Below are positions 24,630-31,373 of a DNA stretch of 31,373 nt, piece after piece. Position 1 is the first letter of the stretch. Every line of letters begins with the position of its first letter. A model generated the notes under the pieces. The model was not told where the DNA came from. It searched no databases and saw only the letters and a program-made list of their open reading frames with translations. This DNA comes from Bacteroidota bacterium (GTDB lineage: Bacteria; Bacteroidota; Bacteroidia; Chitinophagales; Chitinophagaceae), in assembly GCA_023433265.1 (NCBI GenBank), contig JAEZDR010000102.1:1-31373 (forward strand), in the 5' to 3' direction. Made by a program: the position numbers and the translations under genes.

Positions 24630-24653
24630 GTTGGCTGCTATAATACAGCCAAC
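24630..24653 (-). terminator. Second hairpin before the main terminator
   Basis: GTTGGCTG (24630-24637) and CAGCCAAC (24646-24653) form an 8-bp perfect stem with an 8-base loop, 14 bases after the stop at 24668. It lacks a good U-run, so it may be a 3'-end protecting hairpin rather than the terminator itself. Confidence 0.5.
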
Positions 24654-24667
24654 AATAAACAATTCAG

Positions 24668-25807
24668 TTACCCGATGGCTTGTTTTAGATCGTCTATAAG
24701 GTCATCTGCGTCTTCGATGCCAACACTTAAGCGAATTAATGAATCTGATAAGCCGTTTTTAATGCGCTCTTCGCGTGGAATGGAAGCGTGCGTCATGCTT
24801 GCCGGGTGGTTGATGAGAGACTCTACTCCTCCCAGGCTTTCTGCAAGTGCAAATAGTTTGGTGGACGAAAGCAGCTTATTGGCGGTTTCTACATTGTCGT
24901 CTTTCAATGTAAAGCTCATCATTCCACCAAAGCCACGCATTTGTTTTTTAGCAATAGAGTGGTTAGGGCTGTCTTCAAAACCGCACCAATATACTTTACC
25001 TACTTTAGGATGGTTGCGAAGGAAATGGGCCACCTTTTCTCCATTCTCGCAATGGCGTTGCATGCGCACATGCAATGTTTTGATTCCACGCAAAACAAAA
25101 AAGCAGTCCATAGGGCCGGGCACTGCGCCGCAGCTCTTTTGAATGAAGTAAAGTTTATCGCGCAGCTCAGTATCGTTCATTACAAGGCAGCCTTGTATAA
25201 CATCACTATGACCGCTGAGATATTTAGTGGCTGAATGCATCACAATGTCCGCACCTAAGTCGAGCGGGTTCTGCAGATAGGGAGTCGCAAAAGTGTTGTC
25301 AACGCAAAGCAGGATTTTGTGCTCTTTCGCAATGGCAGCGAGCCCGGCGATATCCACGATATTCATGAGGGGATTAGTGGGCGTTTCGCTCCAGATGAGT
25401 TTAGTATTCCCGTTGATATGCTGCCTGATGTTGTTAACATCCGACATATCAACATAATGGAACCTGATACCGAACTTTTCAAACACTTTTGAGAAAAGGC
25501 GGTAGGTGCCTCCATACATATCGTTTGCAGCAATGACTTCGTTGCCGGGTTCGAGCAATTTGATAACCGCATCAGTGGCGGCAACACCGCTGCTAAAAGC
25601 CAGGCCATATTTACCGTTCTCTATTTCAGCGAAAGCGGCTTCCAAAGCAAACCGGGTTGGGTTTTGGCTGCGTGCATATTCATATCCTTTATGCTGGCCA
25701 GGGGCCGTTTGTACAAAGGTGGAGGTTTGGTAGATGGGAGTCATTATTGCTCCGGTAGAAGGATCGGGTTCTACGCCCGCATGTATGAATTTAGTGCCTA
25801 GCTTCAT
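24668..25807 (-). CDS. metB: Cystathionine gamma-synthase / Cys-Met metabolism PLP enzyme
   Basis: A 379-residue cytoplasmic PLP enzyme of fold type I. The signature spans the whole length: FIHAGVEPDPSTGAIMTPIYQTSTF, YEYARSQNPTR (phosphate-binding Tyr/Arg from the neighbouring subunit), FSSGVAATDAV, ANDMYGGTYRLF, ETPTNPLMNIVDI, VDNTFATPYLQNPLDLGADIVMHSATKYLSGHSD with PLP-binding Lys195, and SLGGVESLINHPASMTHASIP near the C-terminus. Cystathionine gamma-synthase joins O-acylhomoserine and cysteine; closely related cystathionine gamma-lyase or O-acetylhomoserine sulfhydrylase cannot be excluded by eye, although the length (about 380) favours MetB/gamma-lyase. It has its own promoter and terminator and appears monocistronic. 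Confidence 0.88.
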   Translation of the reverse strand: MKLGTKFIHAGVEPDPSTGAIMTPIYQTSTFVQTAPGQHKGYEYARSQNPTRFALEAAFAEIENGKYGLAFSSGVAATDAVIKLLEPGNEVIAANDMYGGTYRLFSKVFEKFGIRFHYVDMSDVNNIRQHINGNTKLIWSETPTNPLMNIVDIAGLAAIAKEHKILLCVDNTFATPYLQNPLDLGADIVMHSATKYLSGHSDVIQGCLVMNDTELRDKLYFIQKSCGAVPGPMDCFFVLRGIKTLHVRMQRHCENGEKVAHFLRNHPKVGKVYWCGFEDSPNHSIAKKQMRGFGGMMSFTLKDDNVETANKLLSSTKLFALAESLGGVESLINHPASMTHASIPREERIKNGLSDSLIRLSVGIEDADDLIDDLKQAIG

Positions 25808-25831
25808 TGAGATAACTGTTTAAATGTGCGG

Positions 25832-25839
25832 CAAATGTA
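25832..25839 (-). promoter_or_regulatory. -7 promoter box of the cystathionine gamma-synthase gene
   Basis: Minus strand TACATTTG, an exact TAnnTTTG, 24 bases before the ATG. TTTTG lies 16 bases upstream, a little closer than usual for a -33 box. Confidence 0.5.
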
Positions 25840-25903
25840 GCAGTTAAAACCGTGACAAAAGGGTAGCGGTGCATCTACATTGCCATACCCTTTTCTACCC
25901 CAG

Positions 25904-25947
25904 TAAGTACGGAGTAGTAAGGCATTAGCAACGGAGTATGTTCGCTA
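25904..25947. repeat. Degenerate 11-bp periodic array, four units
   Basis: TAAGTACGGAG, TAGTAAGGCAT, TAGCAACGGAG, TATGTTCGCTA. Every unit starts with TA, and units one and three share ACGGAG at 22-bp spacing. It lies between the metB promoter and the end of rtcB. Confidence 0.45.
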
Positions 25948-26019
25948 TGGCATTGCTACACCACCGTACGCAAGCAGTAACTTTCATTAGGGATAGGCTG
26001 CATACCGTAGAATGTATTG

Positions 26020-27483
26020 CTATTCACCAAGAATATCCTGACCTTTTTTGTTTTTCCATTGTTTTGGGGAACCACCATCCATGCGCACAATTTTGGGATA
26101 AAAGAGTCCAACCGTATCAACAAGGTCCTGCTGAGCTTGCATAACCTGTTGAATATCTTTGTAAGCAAAAGGCGCCTCATCCAGTCCGCCTCCTATAAGG
26201 CTTACGCCATGTTTCGCCAGTTCTGACCTTAGTGCACTGTGCGTAATACTTTGAAGGGCTTTGGTTCGGCTTAGCTGCCTGCCTGCTCCATGTGAAGCTG
26301 AATTGATAGATGCTGCCTCTCCCCTTCCCTTTACAATGAAACCGGGTGCCGTCATGCTGCCGGGAATGATACCCAATACATCTTTTCCGGCGGGCGTAGC
26401 GCCTTTGCGGTGCACAATTACATCTCTCCCTTCCCAACTTTCTTTCCAGGCAAAGTTGTGGTGGTTTTCTACCCAGCGCAAAGGTTTCTCACCAAGTGCT
26501 TGCGCTATCTTTTCATGAATAATATGGTGGCATGCAGAAGCATAATCGCCGGCGAGGTTCATGCTGAGAAAGTATTCCATTCCTTCCTCTTCTGAGAGTA
26601 AGAACCAGGCAAGATTACCAGCTTCACCGGGTAAGCGCCGCTTCTCTTTTGCCAATTTGGTAAAATGGTGGGCTATGTTTGCCCCCAATGCTCGGGACCC
26701 ACTGTGGCTCAACAGGCCGAGATATTTACCGGGCTGTAGTTTCAATACCTCATCATACGACGTAATGTCCACTATCCCAAATTCAACGAAATGGTTTCCG
26801 GAACCTGAGGAGCCCAATTGTTTCTCCGCTTTACCTTGTAGACCTTTAAGAAGCGGAATTTGATTGAACAACGGATTGTCAAACACTTCGTGGTAACTGG
26901 ATTGTTTAAACTCCTTTCCTCCACCAAACAAAGTAGCTTCCGTTAGCTCGCGGGAAAAATAATCTTCGCGGTCTTTAAGTTGTTTTGGATCTATAGAAAA
27001 AACCGATAGACACATACGGCAGCCAATATCAACACCTACACCATAAGGAATAATTGCATTTTCAGTGGCAAGCACACCACCAATCGGCAGACCGTAACCA
27101 TGATGCGCGTCGGGCATTAGTGCACCAGCTACACTGATAGGCAATTTAGCTGCCTGGTGCATTTGATGAAGGGCTCCTTCTTCTATAAACCCGCGGCCAT
27201 AGATATTAAAAGGAACAGCCTGCTGTTTGAGGCTGATATCTCCTAAAGATTGTGCTGTGGGAGCTGGTTTTGGAATCAGCATTTTGGCAATGTTGCCCAG
27301 GACTTCATCTTCCAGGTATTGCTGCGGATTTTCCCTGATTGCCTGCAGCACCGTCATCGCCTGGTCGAGTGTAGAGCGCTTGAAGTGCTTCTCCATTGTT
27401 GTAATGGCAACCGAAATAACAGGGCCTTCGGGGTAGCCAATATTCCGTAGGTCCTTACCGCGAATGGAAAGCTTCTTTGCCAT
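26020..27483 (-). CDS. rtcB: RtcB RNA ligase
   Basis: A 487-residue GTP-dependent, Mn-dependent RNA ligase that joins 2',3'-cyclic phosphate or 3'-phosphate ends to 5'-OH ends in tRNA splicing or RNA repair. ATG 27483 is chosen; an upstream non-ATG extension is unlikely. All active-site blocks are present: MPDAHHGYGLPIGGVLAT, GVDIGCRM with Asp152 and Cys155, SGNHFVEF with His231, LLSHSGSRALG with His260, the HHN at 341-343, VHRKGATPAG, IPGSMTAPGFIVKG and SHGAGRQLSRTKA with His398, the guanylylated histidine. The N-terminal segment (IRGKDLRNIGYPEGPVISVAI) is the group typical of bacterial RtcB. No archease, RtcA or RtcR gene is seen nearby. Confidence 0.93.
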   Translation of the reverse strand: MAKKLSIRGKDLRNIGYPEGPVISVAITTMEKHFKRSTLDQAMTVLQAIRENPQQYLEDEVLGNIAKMLIPKPAPTAQSLGDISLKQQAVPFNIYGRGFIEEGALHQMHQAAKLPISVAGALMPDAHHGYGLPIGGVLATENAIIPYGVGVDIGCRMCLSVFSIDPKQLKDREDYFSRELTEATLFGGGKEFKQSSYHEVFDNPLFNQIPLLKGLQGKAEKQLGSSGSGNHFVEFGIVDITSYDEVLKLQPGKYLGLLSHSGSRALGANIAHHFTKLAKEKRRLPGEAGNLAWFLLSEEEGMEYFLSMNLAGDYASACHHIIHEKIAQALGEKPLRWVENHHNFAWKESWEGRDVIVHRKGATPAGKDVLGIIPGSMTAPGFIVKGRGEAASINSASHGAGRQLSRTKALQSITHSALRSELAKHGVSLIGGGLDEAPFAYKDIQQVMQAQQDLVDTVGLFYPKIVRMDGGSPKQWKNKKGQDILGE

Positions 27484-27815
27484 AATGGAAGAGTAGCGAA
27501 AATAAGGCCGAACCAATTACTGCATCGCTAGCTTCGTCCAGTAGCTATGCTATGCTGTAAAGGCTGTGCAGGTTTGGTATTTTTCTTATCACCGGAAGTT
27601 CATACCATTATTACACAGAGATAATGCAGCCATCACCTATACATCACAGCAAGATCCGGCACCGATCAAATGAGGATCACACGATGATCACACTACTACC
27701 CGTAACCATCCACCCGAAGACACTCCGATAACCATCCACCCACTATCCATGGGTACTTCACTGTATCACTTATGATACTTAGATGAAACTGGTAGCGCTA
27801 ATAAGGGGCTCAGGA
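27484..27815. other. Intergenic region upstream of rtcB
   Basis: About 330 bases between the helicase stop and the rtcB start, both minus. It must contain the rtcB promoter, but no exact TAnnTTTG was found. It holds an 11-bp periodic array (27631-27696) and a direct repeat of TAACCATCCACCC (27702-27714 and 27728-27740). No gene was seen. Confidence 0.5.
27631..27696. repeat. 11-bp periodic array with GATCA/CATCA units
   Basis: Six 11-mers: CATCACCTATA, CATCACAGCAA, GATCCGGCACC, GATCAAATGAG, GATCACACGAT, GATCACACTAC. Each begins with (C/G)ATC exactly 11 bases apart while the second half varies. Weaker 11-spaced similarity (CCATCCACC) may go on to about 27750. Confidence 0.65.
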
Positions 27816-30035
27816 TTAATTAGTATACAGGTGTTCCTGCCTGCCTCTTTCTGCGTGAGCGATAACCGCCTTCACTTCACCCCAGGTGATGCTGGCGGGT
27901 ACTTGCTGCTTAACGATGCTAGCAGTATAAGGCCCCTCTAATTTTGCAAGAACTGCCATTACCTGTTTCACTTTGGCGGGGGCTACAACAGCTTCCAACT
28001 TTAGTTCGCCGGTGGCAATGAAGCGAGCAAGATGGCCTTCTATTGTTGTAACAGACAGGTTGCGCTCTTTTGCTATTTCCTCAATCGTCTTACCGCTTTT
28101 AAACATTTCGAAAGTCAGGCTCATGGTAGCGCCCTTAGCCGGCTTTTGAGGTATGTCAATCGGAGGCAAATCAGTCTTTACAGCTTTGCGTGCAGCAAGC
28201 ACCGCTACGGGGTTGATATCTTCTCTTGTATCACCCGCTTCCATGCTTTGCAATAGCTGCTTAAGCCTTGTGGCCTTGGCGGCAAATTGTGAACGAAGAA
28301 CGGATAAGTCTTTGAGGTACTTCTTTACTTTATCCGCCTTGTCTATACGGGTAATGTATTCCTGCACGCTCGCCACCAATTTATCTTCTGTCTCCCTGGT
28401 AAAATGGTTGCAGGCCGCTATCGTGCGTTGTCTTACCTGTGCTTTGTCATTAGCATTGATGAGGCGGTGCAATTGCCCGACAAACTTTTCGCCTACATCC
28501 TGGATCACCTTTGCCTGTTCATGCAGGCTGGTTGCCCATTCAACTGCAGTTTCTTTTTTCTTTATCTTCCTTGACGTGTATGAAGCGAGGTGTTCAGCCG
28601 CCACATCCAACAGGCTGTTGAAATTGAAAGCATTTAATAACAGTGTTTGCAGGTAGCGCTCTTTGCCTTCCGCAAGCATTGGTTTTAACTGATCTAGCTG
28701 TGGTGTTTGCTTCATGAAAGCCACTACCCGCTCATCTGTTTTAATAGCGTGTGGGGCAACATGCGATCTTATAACAAGTCCTCCAAGTGATGTGAGGCGG
28801 CTGAGCGCTACATAGACCTGTCCTGCAGCGAACGCCTGCCCGCAATCAATCACTGCCTTTTCAAACGTCAGGCCCTGGCTTTTGTGGATGGTAATAGCCC
28901 AGGCAAGCCTTATAGGATACTGCGTAAAAGTTCCCAATTCTTCTTCCTCTACCTCCTCTGTATCATTATTAAAGTTGTAGCGAATATTTTTCCAGGTTTC
29001 TTTTTCAAGCTCTATGTCTGCTTCACCTTTGTTAGCGACAATAATAGAGTCTTTTTTAATTGATTTTACGGTTGCAATCTTTCCGTTGAAGTAACGCCTG
29101 TCTTCGCCTTTGTCGTTCTTAATGAACATGACTTGTGCACCTTCTTTAAGATGAAGTGTAGGATCAACAGGGTACATGTGTTCCGGGAAATCTATTTTTA
29201 CTTCAGCCTTGAAAGTATGACTGGGTGCCGGAAGACGCTCAAGTTCAGTAGCGTTGATGGCATCGGCCGAAGCATTATGCGTGGTGAGAGTGATGAATCC
29301 ATCTTCTTTTGCCGGCCGGAATGAAGGGTTGTAATGTTGATTCAACAGTTTTAGATCCTCTATGGTAGCAGCATTGTTCCTGATGCGGCCAAGCAAATCG
29401 ATGAACTGGTCGTCTTTCTGCCGATAAATCTTATTCAGTTCTATTACCGTTGGTTCCGCTTGCTTCATTACAGCGGCGTCGAAGAAGAAAGGGCTTTGAT
29501 AATATTCACTCAGCAGCCTCCACTCTTCGTTCTTTACTACCGGCGGCAATTGGAACAAGTCGCCTATATAAAGCATCTGCAGCCCACCGAAAGGTATTTG
29601 TTGCCTGCGAACATGGCGCAACACAAGATCCATGGCATCAAGCAAATCGGCCCTTACCATGGAAACCTCGTCTATAACGAGCAACTCCAGCTCGCGCAGG
29701 AGTGAGATTTTATTCCTATTCAGCCGAAGGTTATGCAGCAAGGAATGCTCGTTGTTAATGTTGCCATATTGCTGCTCCCAAACCTGCCTTCGAGTGGGCA
29801 GGTATGCGCCGAAGGGAAGCTGCAGTAACGAGTGAATGGTTACGCCACCTGCATTAATAGCAGCAACACCCGTAGGCGCAACCACTGCCATCTTCTTAAA
29901 ACTGGTTTCACGTATATACCTCAGGAAGGTAGTTTTACCCGTACCTGCTTTACCCGTAAGGAAAAGATGATTTGCTGTTTGATTTACGAAATCGGCAGCA
30001 ATGGAGAAAATGGGGTTTGAGTTATCGTCCTGCAT
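27816..30035 (-). CDS. Pif1-like superfamily 1B helicase with C-terminal HTH
   Basis: A 739-residue cytoplasmic ATPase. Walker A GKAGTGKTT (28-36), motif Ia VVAPTGVAAINAGGVTIHSL (51-70), Walker B LLVIDEVSM (118-126), motif III GDLFQLPPV (158-166), then KIYRQKD, the Pif1/RecD-like C-terminal blocks AWAITIHKSQGLTFEKAVID (378-397) and QVYVALSR (406-413). Pif1-type helicases unwind DNA 5'-3', including G-quadruplexes and forks. After about residue 440 comes a helical region, and residues 645-685 (TFEMFKSGKTIEEIAKERNLSVTTIEGHLARFI) form a helicase C-terminal helix-turn-helix (HTH_40 type), seen in Bacteroidota Pif1/RecQ-like proteins. It lies 59 bases after the transketolase half gene and may share its transcript. 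Confidence 0.92.
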   Translation of the reverse strand: MQDDNSNPIFSIAADFVNQTANHLFLTGKAGTGKTTFLRYIRETSFKKMAVVAPTGVAAINAGGVTIHSLLQLPFGAYLPTRRQVWEQQYGNINNEHSLLHNLRLNRNKISLLRELELLVIDEVSMVRADLLDAMDLVLRHVRRQQIPFGGLQMLYIGDLFQLPPVVKNEEWRLLSEYYQSPFFFDAAVMKQAEPTVIELNKIYRQKDDQFIDLLGRIRNNAATIEDLKLLNQHYNPSFRPAKEDGFITLTTHNASADAINATELERLPAPSHTFKAEVKIDFPEHMYPVDPTLHLKEGAQVMFIKNDKGEDRRYFNGKIATVKSIKKDSIIVANKGEADIELEKETWKNIRYNFNNDTEEVEEEELGTFTQYPIRLAWAITIHKSQGLTFEKAVIDCGQAFAAGQVYVALSRLTSLGGLVIRSHVAPHAIKTDERVVAFMKQTPQLDQLKPMLAEGKERYLQTLLLNAFNFNSLLDVAAEHLASYTSRKIKKKETAVEWATSLHEQAKVIQDVGEKFVGQLHRLINANDKAQVRQRTIAACNHFTRETEDKLVASVQEYITRIDKADKVKKYLKDLSVLRSQFAAKATRLKQLLQSMEAGDTREDINPVAVLAARKAVKTDLPPIDIPQKPAKGATMSLTFEMFKSGKTIEEIAKERNLSVTTIEGHLARFIATGELKLEAVVAPAKVKQVMAVLAKLEGPYTASIVKQQVPASITWGEVKAVIAHAERGRQEHLYTN

Positions 30036-30094
30036 CTGCTAACTTGTAAAGCCAAGGTATCATTTTTAATACAGACCTGAAAGGCTGCTTATAA

Positions 30095-31054
30095 CTACTT
30101 CCTTGCCAGTACCTTTTCTGCAGCTTCAATTATATTTGGCGTATCCAGCCCATACTTTTTCAATAGCTGAACTGGGGTTCCACTTTCGCCAAAAGTATCC
30201 TTTGTACCCACGTATTCAATTGGGATAGGAAAGTTACGCGCAGCTACCTGGGCGATACTGTCACCTAATCCGCCAATGATGTTATGTTCTTCGCAGGTAA
30301 CGGCGCAGCGTGTTTTGCGGATGGAGTTAATAACAGCAGCTTCGTCCAACGGTTTGATAGTATGGATATTAATAACTTCTACGCTTAGCCCTTTTTCTTC
30401 CAATGCCTTGCCCGCCTCTATGGCTTTCCATACAAGGTGTCCGCACGCAAAAAGCGTAATGTCAGTTCCTTCGCTTATCACCTGGGCTTTTCCAATCACG
30501 AAGTCGCTGCCGTCTTCCCTGGTGAAATTGGGCCACTTGGGGCGGCCAAAGCGGAGGTAAACCGGGCCTTCATAGCCCGCAATAGCGATGGTGGCAGCTT
30601 TGGTTTGGTTAAAGTCGCAAGGCACAATTACCGTCATGCCCGGCAGCATCTTCATCAAACCGATGTCTTCCAGTATCTGGTGGGTTGCGCCATCTTCTCC
30701 AAGGGTGAGGCCGGCATGGGAGGCACAAATCTTTACATTCTTGCCACTGTACGCAATACTTTGGCGGATCTGGTCGTAAACCCTGCCGGTGGAGAAGTTA
30801 GCAAATGTAGTTGTATAAGGAATTTTACCTCCAATGGTAAGACCTGCAGCCACACCCATCATGTTTGCTTCGGCAATGCCGCATTGTACAAACCTGTCGG
30901 GAAAGTCTTTGATAAAGGGGCCTAACTTCAGTGACCCGGCAAGGTCGGCGGTGAGAACCACCACGTTAGGGTTTGCTTTACCTGCTGCATGAATGCCTTC
31001 GCCAAAACCACCGCGGGTTTCTTTTTCGTTTAGGGGTGTAATATCCTTAAGCAT
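30095..31054 (-). CDS. Transketolase C-terminal subunit (split transketolase)
   Basis: A 319-residue protein covering only the pyrimidine-binding and C-terminal domains of a transketolase. FGEGIHAAGKANPNVVVLTADL, then VQCGIAEANMMGVAAGL with Glu62 as the likely catalytic glutamate that contacts the thiamine pyrimidine, THQILEDIGLMKMLPGMTVIVPCD, VYLRFGR, and the C-terminal EVINIHTIKPLDEAAVINSIRKT and GESGTPVQLLKKYGLD. Activity needs an N-terminal partner that binds the diphosphate; the pair moves two-carbon ketol units in the non-oxidative pentose phosphate pathway. In many genomes the N-half gene lies just upstream, but here the upstream neighbour is divergent, so the partner is elsewhere. It has its own promoter. 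Confidence 0.9.
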   Translation of the reverse strand: MLKDITPLNEKETRGGFGEGIHAAGKANPNVVVLTADLAGSLKLGPFIKDFPDRFVQCGIAEANMMGVAAGLTIGGKIPYTTTFANFSTGRVYDQIRQSIAYSGKNVKICASHAGLTLGEDGATHQILEDIGLMKMLPGMTVIVPCDFNQTKAATIAIAGYEGPVYLRFGRPKWPNFTREDGSDFVIGKAQVISEGTDITLFACGHLVWKAIEAGKALEEKGLSVEVINIHTIKPLDEAAVINSIRKTRCAVTCEEHNIIGGLGDSIAQVAARNFPIPIEYVGTKDTFGESGTPVQLLKKYGLDTPNIIEAAEKVLARK

Positions 31055-31071
31055 AGAAGTAAAAAGTGGTG

Positions 31072-31079
31072 CAAAAGTA
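31072..31079 (-). promoter_or_regulatory. -7 promoter box of the transketolase C-subunit gene
   Basis: Minus strand TACTTTTG, an exact TAnnTTTG, 17 bases before the ATG at 31054, implying a very short leader. No clear -33 TTG at the expected distance. Confidence 0.45.
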
Positions 31080-31216
31080 AGGAAACAGGGCTAGCCATCA
31101 TGGGAAGAAGGCGCTATTGGTACCGGGCAGGCTTCTCACGCCTCCTAAATGGCCCTCTTCATGAAAGCAGGGGAGCAAGTGCTTTAAATGGGTGACGGGA
31201 GGCAGTGAAGTTTTGC

Positions 31217-31224
31217 TACCTTTG
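31217..31224 (+). promoter_or_regulatory. -7 promoter box of the divergent gene at 31283
   Basis: TACCTTTG, an exact TAnnTTTG on the plus strand, 58 bases upstream of the ATG. The -33 region is not obvious. Confidence 0.45.
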
Positions 31225-31282
31225 CAAATTGCCCTTTGTTGAAGCTAACCGGCATGGGGTCAAGTAAAAACACGAACGGAGA

Positions 31283-31373
31283 ATGGCTTTACCACACCTG
31301 GTTAAGTATATATACAATAACGGCACGGACGAGGTAATAAGAAGGGGAAAGAAGATTTACTCATCGGGAAATG
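31283..31373 (+). CDS. N-terminal fragment of an unidentified protein, possibly SNF2/SWIM helicase
   Basis: Thirty codons open to the window edge. They begin MALPHLVKYIYNNGTDEVI and continue RRGKKIYSSGN. A helix with 'RRGKKIxxxGxV' next is how the N-terminus of Bacteroidota SNF2-type DEAD/DEAH helicases with a SWIM zinc finger tends to start, but this is recollection and the fragment is too short to prove it. An ATG at 31254 in another frame closes after 27 codons and is not used. The TAnnTTTG box at 31217 supports a real gene here, divergent from the transketolase half. Confidence 0.5.
   Translation, partial: MALPHLVKYIYNNGTDEVIRRGKKIYSSGN

Noticed and set aside
27702..27740. Direct repeat TAACCATCCACCC as a possible attachment or insertion site duplication
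   Set aside because: Only 13 bp, copies just 13 bases apart, and no mobile gene between or around them.

Overview
The window looks like a chromosomal segment from a Bacteroidota bacterium, most likely of the Chitinophagaceae type. The evidence is three type IX secretion (T9SS) hallmarks: a type A sorting tail on the protein at 3755-5554, a gliding-motility/type B C-terminal domain on the giant protein at 17572-24408, and a PorP/SprF-family protein at 16529-17551. Several upstream regions also carry the Bacteroidota -7 promoter consensus TAnnTTTG. No rRNA, tRNA, CRISPR array, transposase or phage gene was found.

Layout. 1-101 is the start of a short-chain dehydrogenase (minus). 621-3680 (plus) holds an outer-membrane beta-barrel protein, a lipoprotein, a beta-carbonic anhydrase and a YceI lipoprotein, ended by a bidirectional terminator facing a T9SS cargo protein (3755-5554, minus). 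A secreted amidohydrolase follows (5775-7058, plus). 7059-9016 is an accessory-looking stretch: a minus-strand pair (lipoprotein with a Cys-rich hydrophobic C-terminus plus a small two-helix membrane protein) lies between two diverged copies of a ~150-bp purine-rich element that ends in a strong hairpin. Then come a small basic protein of unknown function (9017-9565), a UbiD-family decarboxylase (9977-11821) and a repeat-rich gap (11822-12322).

From 12323 to 31054 all genes are on the minus strand: M48 metalloprotease, AHSA1/SRPBCC protein, L,D-transpeptidase-like protein, AI-2E-family permease, PorP/SprF, a 2278-residue PKD adhesin, a cystathionine gamma-synthase-type enzyme, RtcB RNA ligase, a Pif1-like helicase and the C-terminal half of a split transketolase. 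A divergent plus-strand gene begins at 31283 and runs off the end. The adhesin and PorP genes are 20 bp apart and probably form a cargo/outer-membrane-partner unit like SprB/SprF.

The most unusual signals are between the genes: degenerate tandem arrays with an exact 11-bp period at four or more sites but unrelated unit sequences, heptanucleotide arrays of one consensus at two sites, the duplicated hairpin element around the 7400-8358 cassette, a start codon buried in a perfect stem at 1381-1403, and a 14-bp tandem duplication at the adhesin/PorP junction whose loss would fuse the two proteins in frame. Family assignments rest on motifs read by eye; no database search was possible.
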